Shown here in pieces: positions 36,601-48,700 of a stretch of DNA of 64,000 nucleotides (its first letter is position 1; each line of letters begins with the position of its first letter). Under the pieces are notes generated by a model that ran no database searches, had not been told where the DNA came from, and saw only the letters and a program-made list of their open reading frames with translations. The position numbers were made by a program, and so were the translations under genes. Source of the DNA: Diplosphaera chodatii (taxonomy: Eukaryota > Chlorophyta > Trebouxiophyceae > Prasiolales > Stichococcaceae); contig JAALGY010000016.1 in the NCBI GenBank assembly GCA_032358165.1, positions 620,001 to 684,000 on the forward strand, written 5' to 3'.

Positions 36601-39600
36601 GGGCCACCCCGAGTTCTCCTCCAACAGGCAGCAGGTGCGACCAGAGGTTGGCCGTCACAACGGGAACCATGAAGTGCTGCAGTGATATCAAGCGTCCCGT
36701 ATGGGCCATTATGATGATTCATGGCTTTGCTTTGGGTTGCACTGCAGATGTAATGCTCCCCTCATGCAGCACGCTGTGGCTGCAAGCACGAAGCACATGC
36801 TGGCCATTGGCAGGGTGATGTCTCGTTCGTGGTTTGCATCACTACCGCAAGCTGCTCTTGCCGCCTTGGTTCACAGGACGCGGCAGAGTACTTCCAGCAC
36901 CTGCTGACCCTGATGGAGCGCGCGGAGCGCACAGCCGGCAACCGCCTGGGTGACATAGGGTCTGCAGGCGCCACGCCGGACGCCTTTCGCTTTGGCGTGG
37001 AGACCCGCATCCAGGTGCGGGCCCAGTGTGCATGGCTACCTTGTCCCACAGCCTGTGACGGTGTGCACATGCGCGCCCATCAGCTGTTGCTTACCCACCT
37101 CCCCTCTAAGATTCCTGCATGATTGGCCGGCATATAGCTGTCGTCTGCAGTGGAACACCCTCATGTTGCTGTTGTTGTGTGTGCATGAATTGCAATAAGC
37201 AGGGCCATGTCTGGCTTGGCAGGACGACGGCAACGGTGCGGTCGCCTACCGGGCCGCCACCGACAATGTGTGGGCACTGGAGGTGCCGCTGGAGGCGGCC
37301 ACCAACCAGGCGGAGCTGAACGACTACCAGGTGCGCCGGATAGCACATTCTGGGGCTGGTGTTACTGGGGTGCTCCCGCCGGCATCCAGCAGTTGCAGGC
37401 CCCTGCGGCCATCCGACGCTGGACCTTGCATCGTCCTGAGACTAAAGCAAGTCTTCTGCTCCAGAAGCAAGAGTTGGGTCGTTTGCCGTGTCAGTATGTT
37501 TGATGCTCTGCAATCATCCAGGAGCGGGAGGCAAAGCGGCAGAAGCTCAAAGAGGAGGGCGCATCAGCCTTCATCGGCGCCAGCCCCAGCGGCACCTCCT
37601 CCCGCGATGAGCCTGAGGAGCCTGTCCGGCCCAGGGTGAGCAACCCTTCACTGCGAGGGGATGCCAGCCCTGAGAGGCTGCAGTCCCAAGTTCGCAGCAG
37701 GCCGCCATACCTCATTGTACAACATTCACTGAAGTTGCTTTGGTCAACATACCGCAGAGCATACTGGCAACATGTTCAGGTGCCCTTCGATGCCTGCCTG
37801 GAGCGCTGGGCGAGCGGTTCCACCCTGGAGGACTACCACAGCGCGGCCCTGGGGCGGAAGACGGTCGCACACTCGCTGCCGCGCTTCACCGCCTTCCCGC
37901 CCTACCTCATGCTCCAGCTGAAGAAGTGCGTGCGTCTGCTGGAGCCGGATGTGCCTCACAGTGCGGGCATGGACTGAAAAACCTTGACCACTAATGTCAT
38001 TCGCATAGCACCAAACCAATGCTCGGCTGTGATGCCTGTTAGCTGATCCTGCACAAGGCCCTCACCTGCTCACAAGGTTTGGTAGAGGGCGCGTGTACAG
38101 AACTGACAGTTGTGCGTGTCCACACCTGCAGGTATTATGTGGCATCGGACTGGACGCCGCAGAAGTTGAATGTGGAGGTGCAGATGCCGGACGCGTTGGA
38201 CCTGGAGGACCTGCGCTCCCGGGGGCCGCAGCCCGGCGAGCAGCTGCAGCCCGAGGGACCTGCAGGTGGGACTTGAGAAAACAAAACTGAGCACAGTAGC
38301 CTGAACACTGGCACCTTGCTGCTGCGTCTCTTTGTCTGCTACAGGGAGAGTCGATGTTTCGCTCTGAAAAGTGTCACTCAGCGATGTAGGGGACCATGAA
38401 CAACAATATTCCATGTGCTGCAGACAGCGGTAGCGGGCCCGTAGACAGCGCAGCAGCGGGCAGCGGCACCGCAGCAGCGCCTGCAGCTGTCGAGCCGGAC
38501 CCGGTGATTGTGGCACAGCTCATGAGCATGGGCTTTGGCGAGAACGGCAGCAAGCGCGCAGCTGTCGCCACACAGGTTAGCTTGGCATCAATGCCAGTGC
38601 CAGTGCCCTGTTTCTGCTCAGGCACGGAAATCACTACTGCAGCATGCAGCTGCTGATGTACACGGTCGAAGAGGGATGGGAGAAGCAGTCTGCAAGCCTT
38701 CATGTCGTCAACAGGGTTTGCCCGTGTGCAGAATGCGGGCGTGGAGACCAGCATGGAGTGGGTGTTTGCCCACATGGAGGATGCGGACTTCAACGACCCG
38801 CTGCCAAACCCTGAGGCAGCTGCCGCAGCGGCAGCAGAGAGTGGCGGCGGCGGCAGCGGCAGCGGTAGCAAGGCCGACCCAGAAGCCATCGGACAGCTGT
38901 CGGCCATGGGCTTTACAGATGTGCAGGCGTCTGCGGCGCTGCAGGTGGGCGGCGTCTATCGCCTGATCCCAAGCCACGGGCAGCTGCTATAATCGGACAT
39001 GATCGTTCTACGTGTTTGCCCATACGACACAGGCCTGACATCATTGGGCACATGACTTGCTCACAACAGCTGCTGCAGTTGCGTCTTCGGCACTGGGGTT
39101 GCTAGGATGGCTGGCGTCGCAATAGCTGTAACAAATGCGTCCTGAGTGCAGGCATGCGATGGGTCGCTGGAGCGAGCAGCAGACTGGCTCTTCAGCCATG
39201 CGGACAACCTGGATGCAGCAGTCGCCGAGGCGCAGTCGGCGGCGGCCACAGGCAGCGCACCAGCAGCAGGTGGCCTTCTGCTTTTCCCTGTCAGCTTGGC
39301 TGGAGTCATGCAAGCTGTCGGCGGATTGAGGAGGCGAGGGCAGGCGCATGATGAGGTTGGACGTGAAAACTTTCCAATTCTCAAGGTGACTAGAGAAGGG
39401 TTCTGCTTGGACCTGCAGGTGGGGCAGCGGGCGGCTCGGCGCCCAACCTGCTGGACGGCCCAGGCAGGTACACCCTGCTGGGCTTCGTCAGCCACATGGG
39501 CGCCAGCACCGCGGCGGGGCACTACGTCGCGCACATCCGCAAGGACGGCCGCTGGGTCATCTACAACGATGAGAAGGTGACATACGCCTGGCGTGGTCGC

Positions 39601-39788
39601 AGAACGTCTGGCTCTTACCCGCTGTTTGGGGGCGCGCATGCCGACATAAACAGTCGTTGATATGCGTCTGCAGAGTTGGTGCAACACGAGCCAGGTGATA
39701 ACACCTGCAACTGCAGGTGGCTGAGAGCGCGCATCCACCTCGCGATCTGGGGTACATGTACCTCTATAAACGGGATGATGTTCCATGA
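33679..39788 (+). CDS. UBP14: Ubiquitin carboxyl-terminal hydrolase UBP14/USP5 type
   Basis: A deubiquitinase that in known relatives disassembles free polyubiquitin chains. It starts at ATGATG (33679) with MAGTAVDEAALDVVRSHMQD. The variant N-terminal zinc finger part (YKEECAFSFATPLAPGGLFL) follows, then the ZnF-UBP region (WKCEESGATDNLWLNLSTGN; GSGRQQWGGAGGNGAAMRHF; VKLGTITPHGADVYSYAPDE). The catalytic Cys box is YVGLTNLGNSCYMNSVLQLL (36085-36145). Two UBA domains follow: VIVAQLMSMGFGENGSKRAA (38505-38575) with METSMEWVFAHMED-like follow-up, and EAIGQLSAMGFTDVQASAAL then CDGSLERAADWLFSHADNLD (38885-39230). The His box is YTLLGFVSHMGASTAAGHYV with AHIRKDGRWVIYNDEK (39465-39576). It ends GYMYLYKRDDVP at 39788. 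There are about 18 exons. A Pro/Ala-rich insert (36390-36560) and an acidic one (37520-37635) are expected spacers. The ZnF-UBP lacks most zinc ligands of human USP5. Confidence 0.93.
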
Positions 39789-40071
39789 GTGGCCTTGTTG
39801 CAAATCAGTTGCAGCCACGTCAGCTGCATGTGTGCAGTGCTACTCTGATCATCAGCCAGTGTGGCCTGGTCGTGTGTGGCACCAACATTGCTGAACATCA
39901 TGCAGACAGCTGCGGGATGTTGTGCGTCATACAGCTAGAGCACCTGGAACGCACACCTCATGGCCAGTCAACTGCTGTGGATGGCCAAGCTGGTGCAGTG
40001 TAGACTAAACTCAGCAACACCACGGCAAAGGATTTGGTTCGCCACTTGATACATAAGCAACCCGTGCATCA
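39789..40071. other. Convergent intergenic region
   Basis: UBP14 and exonuclease paralogue D end toward each other. Nothing coding is seen. Confidence 0.5.
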
Positions 40072-41577
40072 TCATGCCAGCGCACTCTGGCAGGTCAAGC
40101 AGTCACGCACAGCCGTGGGCATCTTAGGAAACACGCCACGACGTGCGTTCATGATGATCCGGTTGGCCCCCTTCCCAAGGTCCGCGGTAGCCACCCACTC
40201 CTGCATACATGTGAAGCATGGCTGAAGTCCAAACCCGCACAGCCTCGAGATGGTGATACACAGTGTGTGTGTGTGTGATATACAGTGACAGTGCCACACC
40301 AACAATAGCAACCTATGCACTTTCTGCACAATCAGATAGTGGCGCCTGCTGGCACTGAGGAAAGGGGTCCCTTCCACAGAGCAGCGTGCCAACTGCACAC
40401 CGTGTAGTTGGTGTCCGTGGCGGCCACCACCGCCAGCGCCACATTCTTCCACTTTCCAAACGCGAAGGCCGCCTCGCCGTTCAGCCACCGGAACTTTCTC
40501 ATTGGATCCAGATACGCATTCTGTATGACATGTCACAAATACACTGTGAAGACAGCAGTATTGGTCGCACATCCGGGGGCTCTGCTGAACTGACAAGACC
40601 TGGAGATAAAGCAGATGCAGCTGCGGCGCCTGTACATCTGCATATATCGTCTCACAACAGAGGCCTCCAGCTTCCAGCTGTTTCTTGGTGGCCGTGATGT
40701 CATCACAGGCACAATAGCACAGATGGTGATGCGTAGGAGCTGGAGACTATGTGATACCGTGTGCATGGCGTGCCGCTCGAGCAGTGCCTTGACCGGGTCA
40801 TCAACATCAGTATGGATTAACAGCGCCTGGTCAACTTCGGAATGGATGAAAAGCGCCTGGTCCACGGCACCCTAGATGCAGCTCAAAACCGTATATGCTT
40901 GATTCAGACGTTGCTGCACGCCGGCAATGCTGGCAGCAAATGCAGTGAAGCTGCTGGTGGCCGTGGCAATACAACACACTTATGTCGTGCGCACCTCCAG
41001 GGACGATGCAAGGCGGTTGCCATGCGCTGTGACAACAGCAAGAGGACTGACATGCGCCGTGGCTGTGCCAATGCCAGTGGGCGAGCTTGGGGTGGCATCT
41101 CTGCAGTCAAGCAACTGTTCGCTGAATGAACAATTCGTCATTTGTGTACCAAGAGCGTTGACGTGACTAAGCAGCAGGACACTAGTGGAGCCCGCGCGCC
41201 GCTCCATTATTATGGGGGCGCGTACTGGATAGCACGCACCTCGACTGGCTTGGCGAAGTAGCTTGGATGTCACCCCGTCTCTCAGCAGCAACCTGCATCA
41301 CCTCCAGCATGGCCTTCACCTTGGTGGCACTGTCACTCATGATGGCACTGAAAAAAGCGCTCACTTCTTCCATCAGGCTGTCCATGGAACTACCACCGCC
41401 AGATTCCTGGGCGGCCACCAGAGCTTTGGTGAGCTTGCTGCCACCTGCTGCACTGCTATCGAGAGTCTCCTTCAAGCTAGATGCCGCCATGACGAGCATG
41501 GAGTCCTGAAACATGGTGGATTCCGTTGAGTCGTCGTCACGGCTTGCTGGGTGTTGAGTGTCATCAACACCAGTCAT
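40072..41577 (-). CDS. Exonuclease paralogue D, nuclease domain missing
   Basis: The ATG at 41577 opens an exon (MTGVDDTQHPASRDDDSTES, then SSLKETLDSSAAGGSKLTKA, MDSLMEEVSAFFSAIMSDSA) that matches the N-terminal helical region of paralogue B. It ends SPSQSR, the same ending as the corresponding exon of paralogue A. The linker (40,980-41,200) follows. Then, instead of the nuclease exons present in A, B and C, comes a short segment with a duplicated unit (VDQALFIHSE / VDQALLIHTD, about 40,810-40,865). After it comes the ExoX-type C-terminal domain: YLDPMRKFRWLNGEAAFAFG then KWKNVALAVVAATDTNYT (40,410-40,530), and EWVATADLGKGANRIIMNAR then RGVFPKMP (about 40,110-40,190), with a stop at 40072. 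No DxE, N-x-x-x-D or H-x-x-x-x-D motif exists, so it cannot be a DEDD nuclease. It could be a pseudogene or a regulatory relative; the C-terminal exons remain open and well conserved. Confidence 0.6.
40263..40277. repeat. (GT)n microsatellite
   Basis: Fifteen bases of alternating GT in an intron of paralogue D. Confidence 0.9.
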
Positions 41578-41919
41578 ATTGGGATTGTGTTGAAGGAGGG
41601 GCTACACCACTGTTTGAGCCTTCATCTGCACACTTTTGGTACCCCAAAGGCAAAGTGCAAGGCAGCTCGGTCAGACGGACAACACATGTTCATGTGTAGC
41701 AATGATCGTCCCAGACACATTTCAGTCAATCGCAGATGATGACCAGCAAGTGTATTGGTAGTTGAACCCAGATCCTTCGCATCCAATAGGTCATCATGCA
41801 GAACAGACGGATGTCTGTCGTTCACACCCCAGCTGTATGTAGGCATGCATCCAAACTGTCCGAGCCAACTCGGTGCTGAGCAGAGCATTCTGCACAATAG
41901 CTGCAGCAGGCCATCAAGA

Positions 41920-44900
41920 TCATGTCTCCTTGGGCGGATATGTGAATACACCCTTTAGCGCCCTCCTGGTAATGAGCTTGTCCTTCTTCGGGAAATCGCC
42001 TTTCATGATAAACACCTGCGCCAAATGCCCAACACATGCTCATTCCGTGTGGATGGCTGAGTGCATACGTAGTCTGCATTGAGCAACACTCACTGACTGC
42101 ACCATGTGCATTTGGCATGCACTACCATCTTGAAAGTCTTCAGTCCATGGACCTGCAGCGGCACGCCAGTTGCACAGCAGCTGGTACATACCGTACCTGC
42201 AGGTAACTTCGGTCCAGAGCGGCGACGTCTGATAGCGCTGCGCCCCTGTGCTTTCGAAGCGTCAGGAAGGCCTGGCCATCCCGCCACACAAAGCACCGTG
42301 ACTGCGGCATGCAGATCAATCGCTTCGTGACAAAGCATAACGACCACAGCAACAGCATGCTCAATGGCTCTTGCACAGGCCTGATACCGTTCCCTAGGGA
42401 ACGGTATCAGCATGACAGTCCATGAGCTGGATGGGCAGCGTCCACGAGGGGAACTGTTTAACCACCTCACACATGTCGTGCAACGCTGACACAGTCTCTG
42501 GCAACGCTGGCTCGCAGTGTAACTGTCCCACAAGGATCTGCAACGACCACAGGTTGACATTAACAATGTATTGTGATGTAGCCTGTGAAGTTAAGACGGT
42601 GAGTATGAGCAAGACTGCGCAGCTGTCTGAACTGTGAGCCCAGTTAGTTGTTTGCAGGCATACAGATGTGACCCTGCACCTGCAGTGCTGCCTTGGCTTT
42701 CTCAAGCGCCGTCGGCCTGCCTATGAACTTGGCACCTGCGCGTGCACACACAAATCAGGTGCTTGCAGATGGTCGAAGCATGTACTGTCACGCTGGACAA
42801 CGTGGCTTGAAACTTCATCTCACTGGACATGAGCAATGATATATGACACATATCATGTCAGCGCACTACAGAAGTGCTGGTAGGCAGCCGGTTGCTTGTA
42901 GCCAGTGGCGGATGAATGGCGCATGTACAACACGAGTGGATCAATCACGCGCGCCGCAGCTGGCGGAAACTGCACGAGCAGGGTGGTGGTCACCGAGGGC
43001 ATCAAGCGGAGGATGCTCATGCTACGCCATGTCTCAAGTGCACACAGCAATGGTCCGTAAAGTATGGACGAACATGCCAGACCAAGGTCGGACGACAAGA
43101 CAGTGGGTGTGTTAGTTATGACGAAACAAACCTGGGTTGGCCATGCCATCTCTGCAAACTCCTCTGCCAACATTCGCACATGAAAGCCCAGCGCATTGTA
43201 GCCCAGGAAGTCAGCGCCCTCAAAGAAGCGCCAGATCTTGATAGCCAGCTCCGCAAATTTTGGCGCATCTGCACCAGTAGTGGCTGAATAGTGTTGCACT
43301 CGGCAGAGCCACGTAGACCAACATTTCAAGATTGATCAGGCATTAGGTTCGCTAGCTCAGGTCCTCAGCTATGTTACTCCTTCGTTCACTTTTGCAAGTG
43401 CGCAGCCAATGCATACACATAGCTGGCATTTGGCACTGGCTACCTGCAGTGATATTGCAAATCCTCTCAGCCTTCAACCGGATGCTCAAGTGATGTGAGT
43501 CAACTAGCTTATCATGTCGCTGCGCAACATGCTACCAGAGGCATATCAACAAGCAAACCCTCCTGTGTTCGGTTGGGATCAACCCGATCTTAAATGCTTC
43601 ACATCACATGACTACGTGGAGTTGTGTACTCGCACCTTTCAGGTGCTTATCTTTGATGCCGTTGATAGCGGTGACTTCTGGCCGCATGGGACATCCAGGA
43701 TGCACGAGGGAGTGAAATACGGTTTCGGACGTCCCGTCCGGTTCTTGTTGTACGCGCACCTGTTGAGGTGACAATGGCATCCTATATGTCAGCTGGACGG
43801 TCATGATCGTGCACACCGGATCTGCTGCTACAGTGAATCTTGTCATCCCTTGAATGCATCGTTACTCAGTAAGGACATAGGCGGCCTATGTTGCCGGCAA
43901 ATACAGCCATGACTACATCTGCTTAGTACGGTCCTTGGTCGATGAGGTTGCTCGCTCAGTCACGACTGTATTTGCAGGTTGCTGCAGGACGGGCCCGACT
44001 GGCATCTCCAGTTGTTGCAAATTACGCATGCAACATAACACAGAGCAGCAGGTGACAGGTGTGTCATGGAGAAAGTAATGTGAACACACCGCGGCAATCT
44101 CGATGATGCGGTCTTGCTTGCCGAAGCCTGTGGTCTCTAGGTGAAAGGCCACCAGCGGGCGTTTCAGCAGCAAGCGGCCTGCGTCGTGGCAATCCCGATG
44201 AGCGCCCGTATGCGCTGGTTAAACTAGCACTGGCACTGGCACTGCGGCTCATGCGACAGGTCTAGCGGTGGGCTTTGCAACCTTTAGCATTGCAGACTCT
44301 GTATGTTCAGCGCAGCTGTGCCATGGACGCACCCAGATTGATGGGCTCCATCTCGTGCTGGCGTTCTGCACGTATGTCCAGCTGTGCCATGGACGCACCC
44401 AGATCGATGTGCTCCATCTCGTGCTGGCGTTCTGCACGTGCAGCAGATTCCTGATACAGCCTCCTTGCTGAGCGGTATCGGCTGTGCTGTGCCGCCGACG
44501 CTGTTTTCGTATTCAGCTACTTATACAACAACTGCTGTGGCTGTGCTGCGTCGGCTGTCAAAGACGAGAGGGTGTAGGTTGGCACGCGTGCGTGGCTGCT
44601 GTGGAAGGGCTGCCCTTTGGTGAAGCTGGTGCAGCAGTCCTGCAAAAAGATGGCAGTGCCTGTGCCGTAAGCACCTAGACACGCGCAGGTCTGACCAGCC
44701 TGAAGCATGAGCGGTTTCATGGGCAGCAGGATGATGGAGCCTTTGATCCGCTTGCTTCGGGGTGGTGCCAGGGCTCACCTTGACTGGCTTGGTGAACTAT
44801 GGGTTGCCACCTCATTGCTCGAGCGCAAGCTCCACAGAGTCAGGCGCCGCTTGCACCTTAGAAAAAATCGTTCTGCTTGAGAAACGGCTGATCGCGTCCA

Positions 44901-45038
44901 CTGCATCAGGTAGGCTGTCAGTCGACGGAAGATCATAAGCCATTCTGTCGCAGCCATCAGAGCACGCAAGGGGTTGTTCAGAGCTGCTGCACTGCTCTTC
45001 AATGCCTTCACAAGCAGCTTGATTGCACTACGTAGCAC
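41920..45038 (-). CDS. DnaQ-like exonuclease paralogue A, catalytic residues lost
   Basis: The 5' exon (44,775-45,038: LRSAIKLLVKALKSSAAALN...) aligns with the N-terminal exon of paralogue D and ends SPSQSR at a GTGAGC donor. An upstream exon ending LYKTGVG (about 45,080-45,120) probably belongs to it, so the true start is not fixed. After a linker ending INLG comes the nuclease domain: RPLVAFHLETTGFGKQDRII (44,090-44,170), MRPEVTAINGIKDKHLKG (43,640-43,760), FFEGADFLGYNALGFHVRML (43,130-43,280), FPPAAARVIDPLVLYM (42,850-42,970), FIGRPTALEKAKAALQ (about 42,690-42,730) and VGQLHCEPALPETVSALHDM (about 42,440-42,540). The C-terminal domain has FVWRDGQAFLTLRKHRG and VFIMKGDFPKKDKLITRRAL then KGVFTYPP, with a stop at 41920. 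Catalytic positions are changed: FDLE to FHLE, FD to FH in motif II, and AHxALAD to RPTALEK in motif III. The linker shows an in-frame stop relative to B, so splicing there is unclear. Confidence 0.62.
42381..42410. repeat. Perfect 30-base palindrome
   Basis: CTGATACCGTTCCCT is followed at once by its exact reverse complement, centred on CCTAGG. It lies just past the end of the exon encoding ALHDMCEVVK in paralogue A, in the intron or at its edge. The flanking bases do not continue the symmetry. Confidence 0.95.
44313..44444 (-). repeat. 66-base tandem duplication spanning a splice donor
   Basis: Two near-identical 66-base units lie head to tail at 44313-44378 and 44379-44444, differing at a few bases (for example AGATTG/AGATCG and GGGCTC/GTGCTC on the plus strand). 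On the minus strand each unit encodes RAERQHEMEx-I-(D/N)-LG followed by GTGCGT, the conserved donor of the linker exon in paralogues A, B and C. Confidence 0.85.
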
Positions 45039-45767
45039 CTGGCTGGATCACGGTATGACGCGCTGGCTAGGGGCTCACCTGCACGTCAGGAGTCGACCCA
45101 CCCCTGTCTTGTACAGGCGGCGCTTAGTTACCAGACGGTGTCAGAATCCAGTCAGATATGTTAAGCGCCCTTTAAAAGCAACGAGTGGCATCTACAGCAA
45201 TCCTGCTGCCGGAAGCACTGTCATGTCGCTGACATCTGGCGACCGGCAGCGTACCCTGCGCCGGCCGTCCAGTCAGCATCAGCAACCTCGGCCAGTGAAA
45301 ACCCTTCTTTGAACGTTACAGTCACATTAGGCCTCAAAGTCATCAGCCTGTGAGGCACAGCTAGCTTGGAGTCGGCTGAGAGTCTGAGACGTTGTCACGC
45401 ACCACGTTATTCACTGCATGAAAGGTCAACAGCTGAAGAGCTGCACACGCATCAAATCATACGCCTTGGGCGGCCATAATGGCAGAATACAACCTTGCAG
45501 CGCCCCACAAGGATGTCATATGCTTGGCGAAGCCCGTTCTTGCCATCCATTCCTTTCCGCATTTGCTGCGCGAGCATGAGTGATTGCAGCGTCACAGAGA
45601 CATTACAGTGCAATAATGTACACAGCATGTACGGTGATGCTCTTCTCATCGCAGGCCTATCACTGTGGTGTCGCCATAGCAAGGCACACATGCTGAAGCA
45701 CGTCAACCACCACAGATAGCAGCACGCCCATTGCTCACCATGGTCTTTTCAGTTGTCGCGTCGCAGA

Positions 45768-48700
45768 TCACGCTGCATCAAGCAGCTGCGCCTCCTCTAG
45801 TGCGCGTCTGACGATGTCGTCAGCCGTTGGTCCGAAGTCCTGCCTCAACATCCACTCCTGTGCCAAATGCACGCAGAAGCTTCTCAGTCTGCTAGATATT
45901 TAAGTTGGAACATGACGCTGATAGTGAGCGCGATGACTGCAGCAGAGTATGCAACAGGGTCGTCGATGTAACCTGTGAATGCATACTAGATGCACGTGCG
46001 TGCTGGCACCAGATAAACGAGAAGCGCCAAAGCATACAACAAGCCTATATCAAAGGCTTCATGCGCTGCATGGCGCTTGCTACAATGGTCAGACAGCACT
46101 GCGTGACAAAGCAAACACCAGCCGATCGTTTCGCACCAAGTAGTCAGATTCTGTCTCTGCGACTTCTGCCAGCGCTTCGCCATCGTGCGCGCCAAACGTG
46201 AAGTAGGCTTCGCCGTCCACCCACCGGAACCATCGGCACTCCTACAGGCATGAACCTTCATCTAATGGCCGGCTTCGCTGGATGTCCTGGCTGACAGCAC
46301 CTTGCTGACCAGCTTGATGGAGCCCGAGCTCAAGACAGTAACAGAGTCGTACGTCTTTGATACAACCAGTCACCGTCTGGCCTATTCACGGCACCAACAA
46401 TCAGGACCTGTATGCGCGGTGACGGAGGATCGTTCTGTGAAGAAACCGCGTCGAGGCAGTGCTCTTGTGGTGGTGTTTCAAGCGTGGTGTACAGCTGGTG
46501 AAGCTCCAGCACGGTGTTTGGCACCGCAGGAAAGCAATCTAGCTGCCCCCGTAGGACCTGTATGACAGGCTACACCCTCAGAAGCAGAGAAGTTTTGGTG
46601 TTCATGTGCCTGATACATGTACCTGGCAAGTTCTGTGTGTGCGTGCGGCACAGTACAGGCGCTGCTGACAGACTTGCATGTGTGGTGGCTTGGAATGCTG
46701 CACCTGCAGTGCTGCAGCAGCCTTCAGAAGGGTAGGTGGCCTGCTTTCCAACTCAGCACCTGCAAGGTGCACATCCACAAAGAATATCACCGTTGGCTTG
46801 CAAACACGTCTGATATCACTACAGCAAAGGCCTCAGAAAAACATGAGGAGTGACAGCTGACGCTGGCATCAATGGACTGTTCAACATACCGCAGAAGCGG
46901 CGGTAGGCAGTTGCCAGCTTGAACTTGAGCCCATCAAGATTGCGTGTGCCAATCACAGCCGGATCAACCACATACGAGGCGGCTGGCGGGAACTGCACAG
47001 AAGCAGGACATCTGTCTGCAGGCGTGTCAGGCCAGGACGCTCCTTGCACCTCATTCGCAAGCGACGCTGGACTGACATTTGCAGTAGGATGGATGTGCTC
47101 TGACAAGGGTGCTATCAAATATGGGCATCGTCACACCCGAATCCATATCATTCATCAACAATGCCAATGCACCCCACAGCGTATCTCATGCCAGTCACCT
47201 GGAAGGTGCAGCTCGCTGTTCTGCTTCCGTTTCTGGCACCGCTGCACCCGGCGGCCACACGCGCAAACTCTGCGGCCAGCAGCGGCACCTGAAAGGCCAG
47301 CGCGTTGTAGCCCAGGATGTCAGCGCCCTCGAAGAACTGCCAGATGTCGCCTGCCAGTTCGGCGAATGCAGGCTTGCCTGCACCGATGAGTGGGGGTGTG
47401 AGCATATGCCGAGCATGTGGTACCAATGCTCGCTTCATGATCAAGCCCTCGATGTCATCACATCTACTGTGCCCGTACATGCTGAGCTCCGCGGCCATGT
47501 AATAGCTGGAAGTTGCAGCAGGCAACAGGTCACCCTGACCACATCACAGCAAGTTGCGTGGCCTTGATGCGAACCTGCCAGGTGAGCATCTGTGATGCCG
47601 TTGACAGCTGTGGTTTCTGGTGGCATGGGCACTCCGGGGTCCACTAAGTGGTGCAGCCCAGAGAATGTTCCATCCGGCTCCACGCGCACCTGAGTAAATA
47701 AAGATACAAGCGTGCTATCCATCTGCTAACACATCTGTTGGCACAGGGGGTAAGTGTGTTAAGTGCACACTGCTTAACCCGTGGTACCCTGTCGGTGGGT
47801 GCAGCCACCGTGCAGCTTGCTAGAGGGAGCAACTGATGGGCGCCACAGACACCCAGATGCAGGTATGGCTGCTGGATGCTACACCAACTTGACCGCTCGC
47901 AGTCATAGCGAAACCAAGTGTTGCATCTGGTATGGCCCGCAATGCTGTACAGGTCAGGCGCGTCATACAGTTTCTGGTGTGAGCGCACCGCAGCAAATCC
48001 AACGAGACGATCTTGCACCGTATCGAGGCCCGTACTCTCCAAGTGGAATGCCACCAGGGCCCGCTCCAGCCGCAGCCGGCCTGCAGCATGCCAACATGCA
48101 AATGTTCACATGTGCTAGGTTGCTTAGCGCGTCTCGAGCTTCAGGCACGAAAGGTGGGACGGTGTGGACGATGGCCTTGGTGAAAGCTGGCACGCTGCTG
48201 TACAGTCACAAGCGCACCCAGGTCAATGGACTGCATGGCCTCCTGGCCTTCATCTGGTGCAGCGGGTTCCAGACGTTGCCGCTTGCGGCCACCCCTGGCT
48301 TTGCTGACTGGAGTTGCGATGCCATCCTCACAATCCGCTGTGGTGGCCGTGCTGCGTTGGCTGTCGGGTGAGAAAGGGAGTGCTGCTGTGACGGGGCTGC
48401 GTTCTGGAGAGGCTGGTGCTGCAGTCCTGTGACGGAGCACTGACCGATGCTCACATGAAAGTGACATGGCACGTAGAATTGTGAACAGTCCAACAAAGAA
48501 AGCTTCACCAGCTTCGAGGTCGATGTAAGCCTGCCTCTGCATCTGAGCAGGTGTGCAGGAGCACCTCGATTGCCGCCTCTGTTGGACGCTTGCCCTGCCA
48601 GCTGGTTCCTCGGAGAAACGCTCCACAACCTCCAAAACATCCATCGCTTTGAGGCAGGTACTCGCCGTCGACTGGGTGAAGGCAGTCACTGCTTCCACGA

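Noticed and set aside
39061..39786. 241-codon minus-strand frame
   Set aside because: It lies opposite the UBP14 His-box exons and is crossed by good plus-strand splice sites. No motif.
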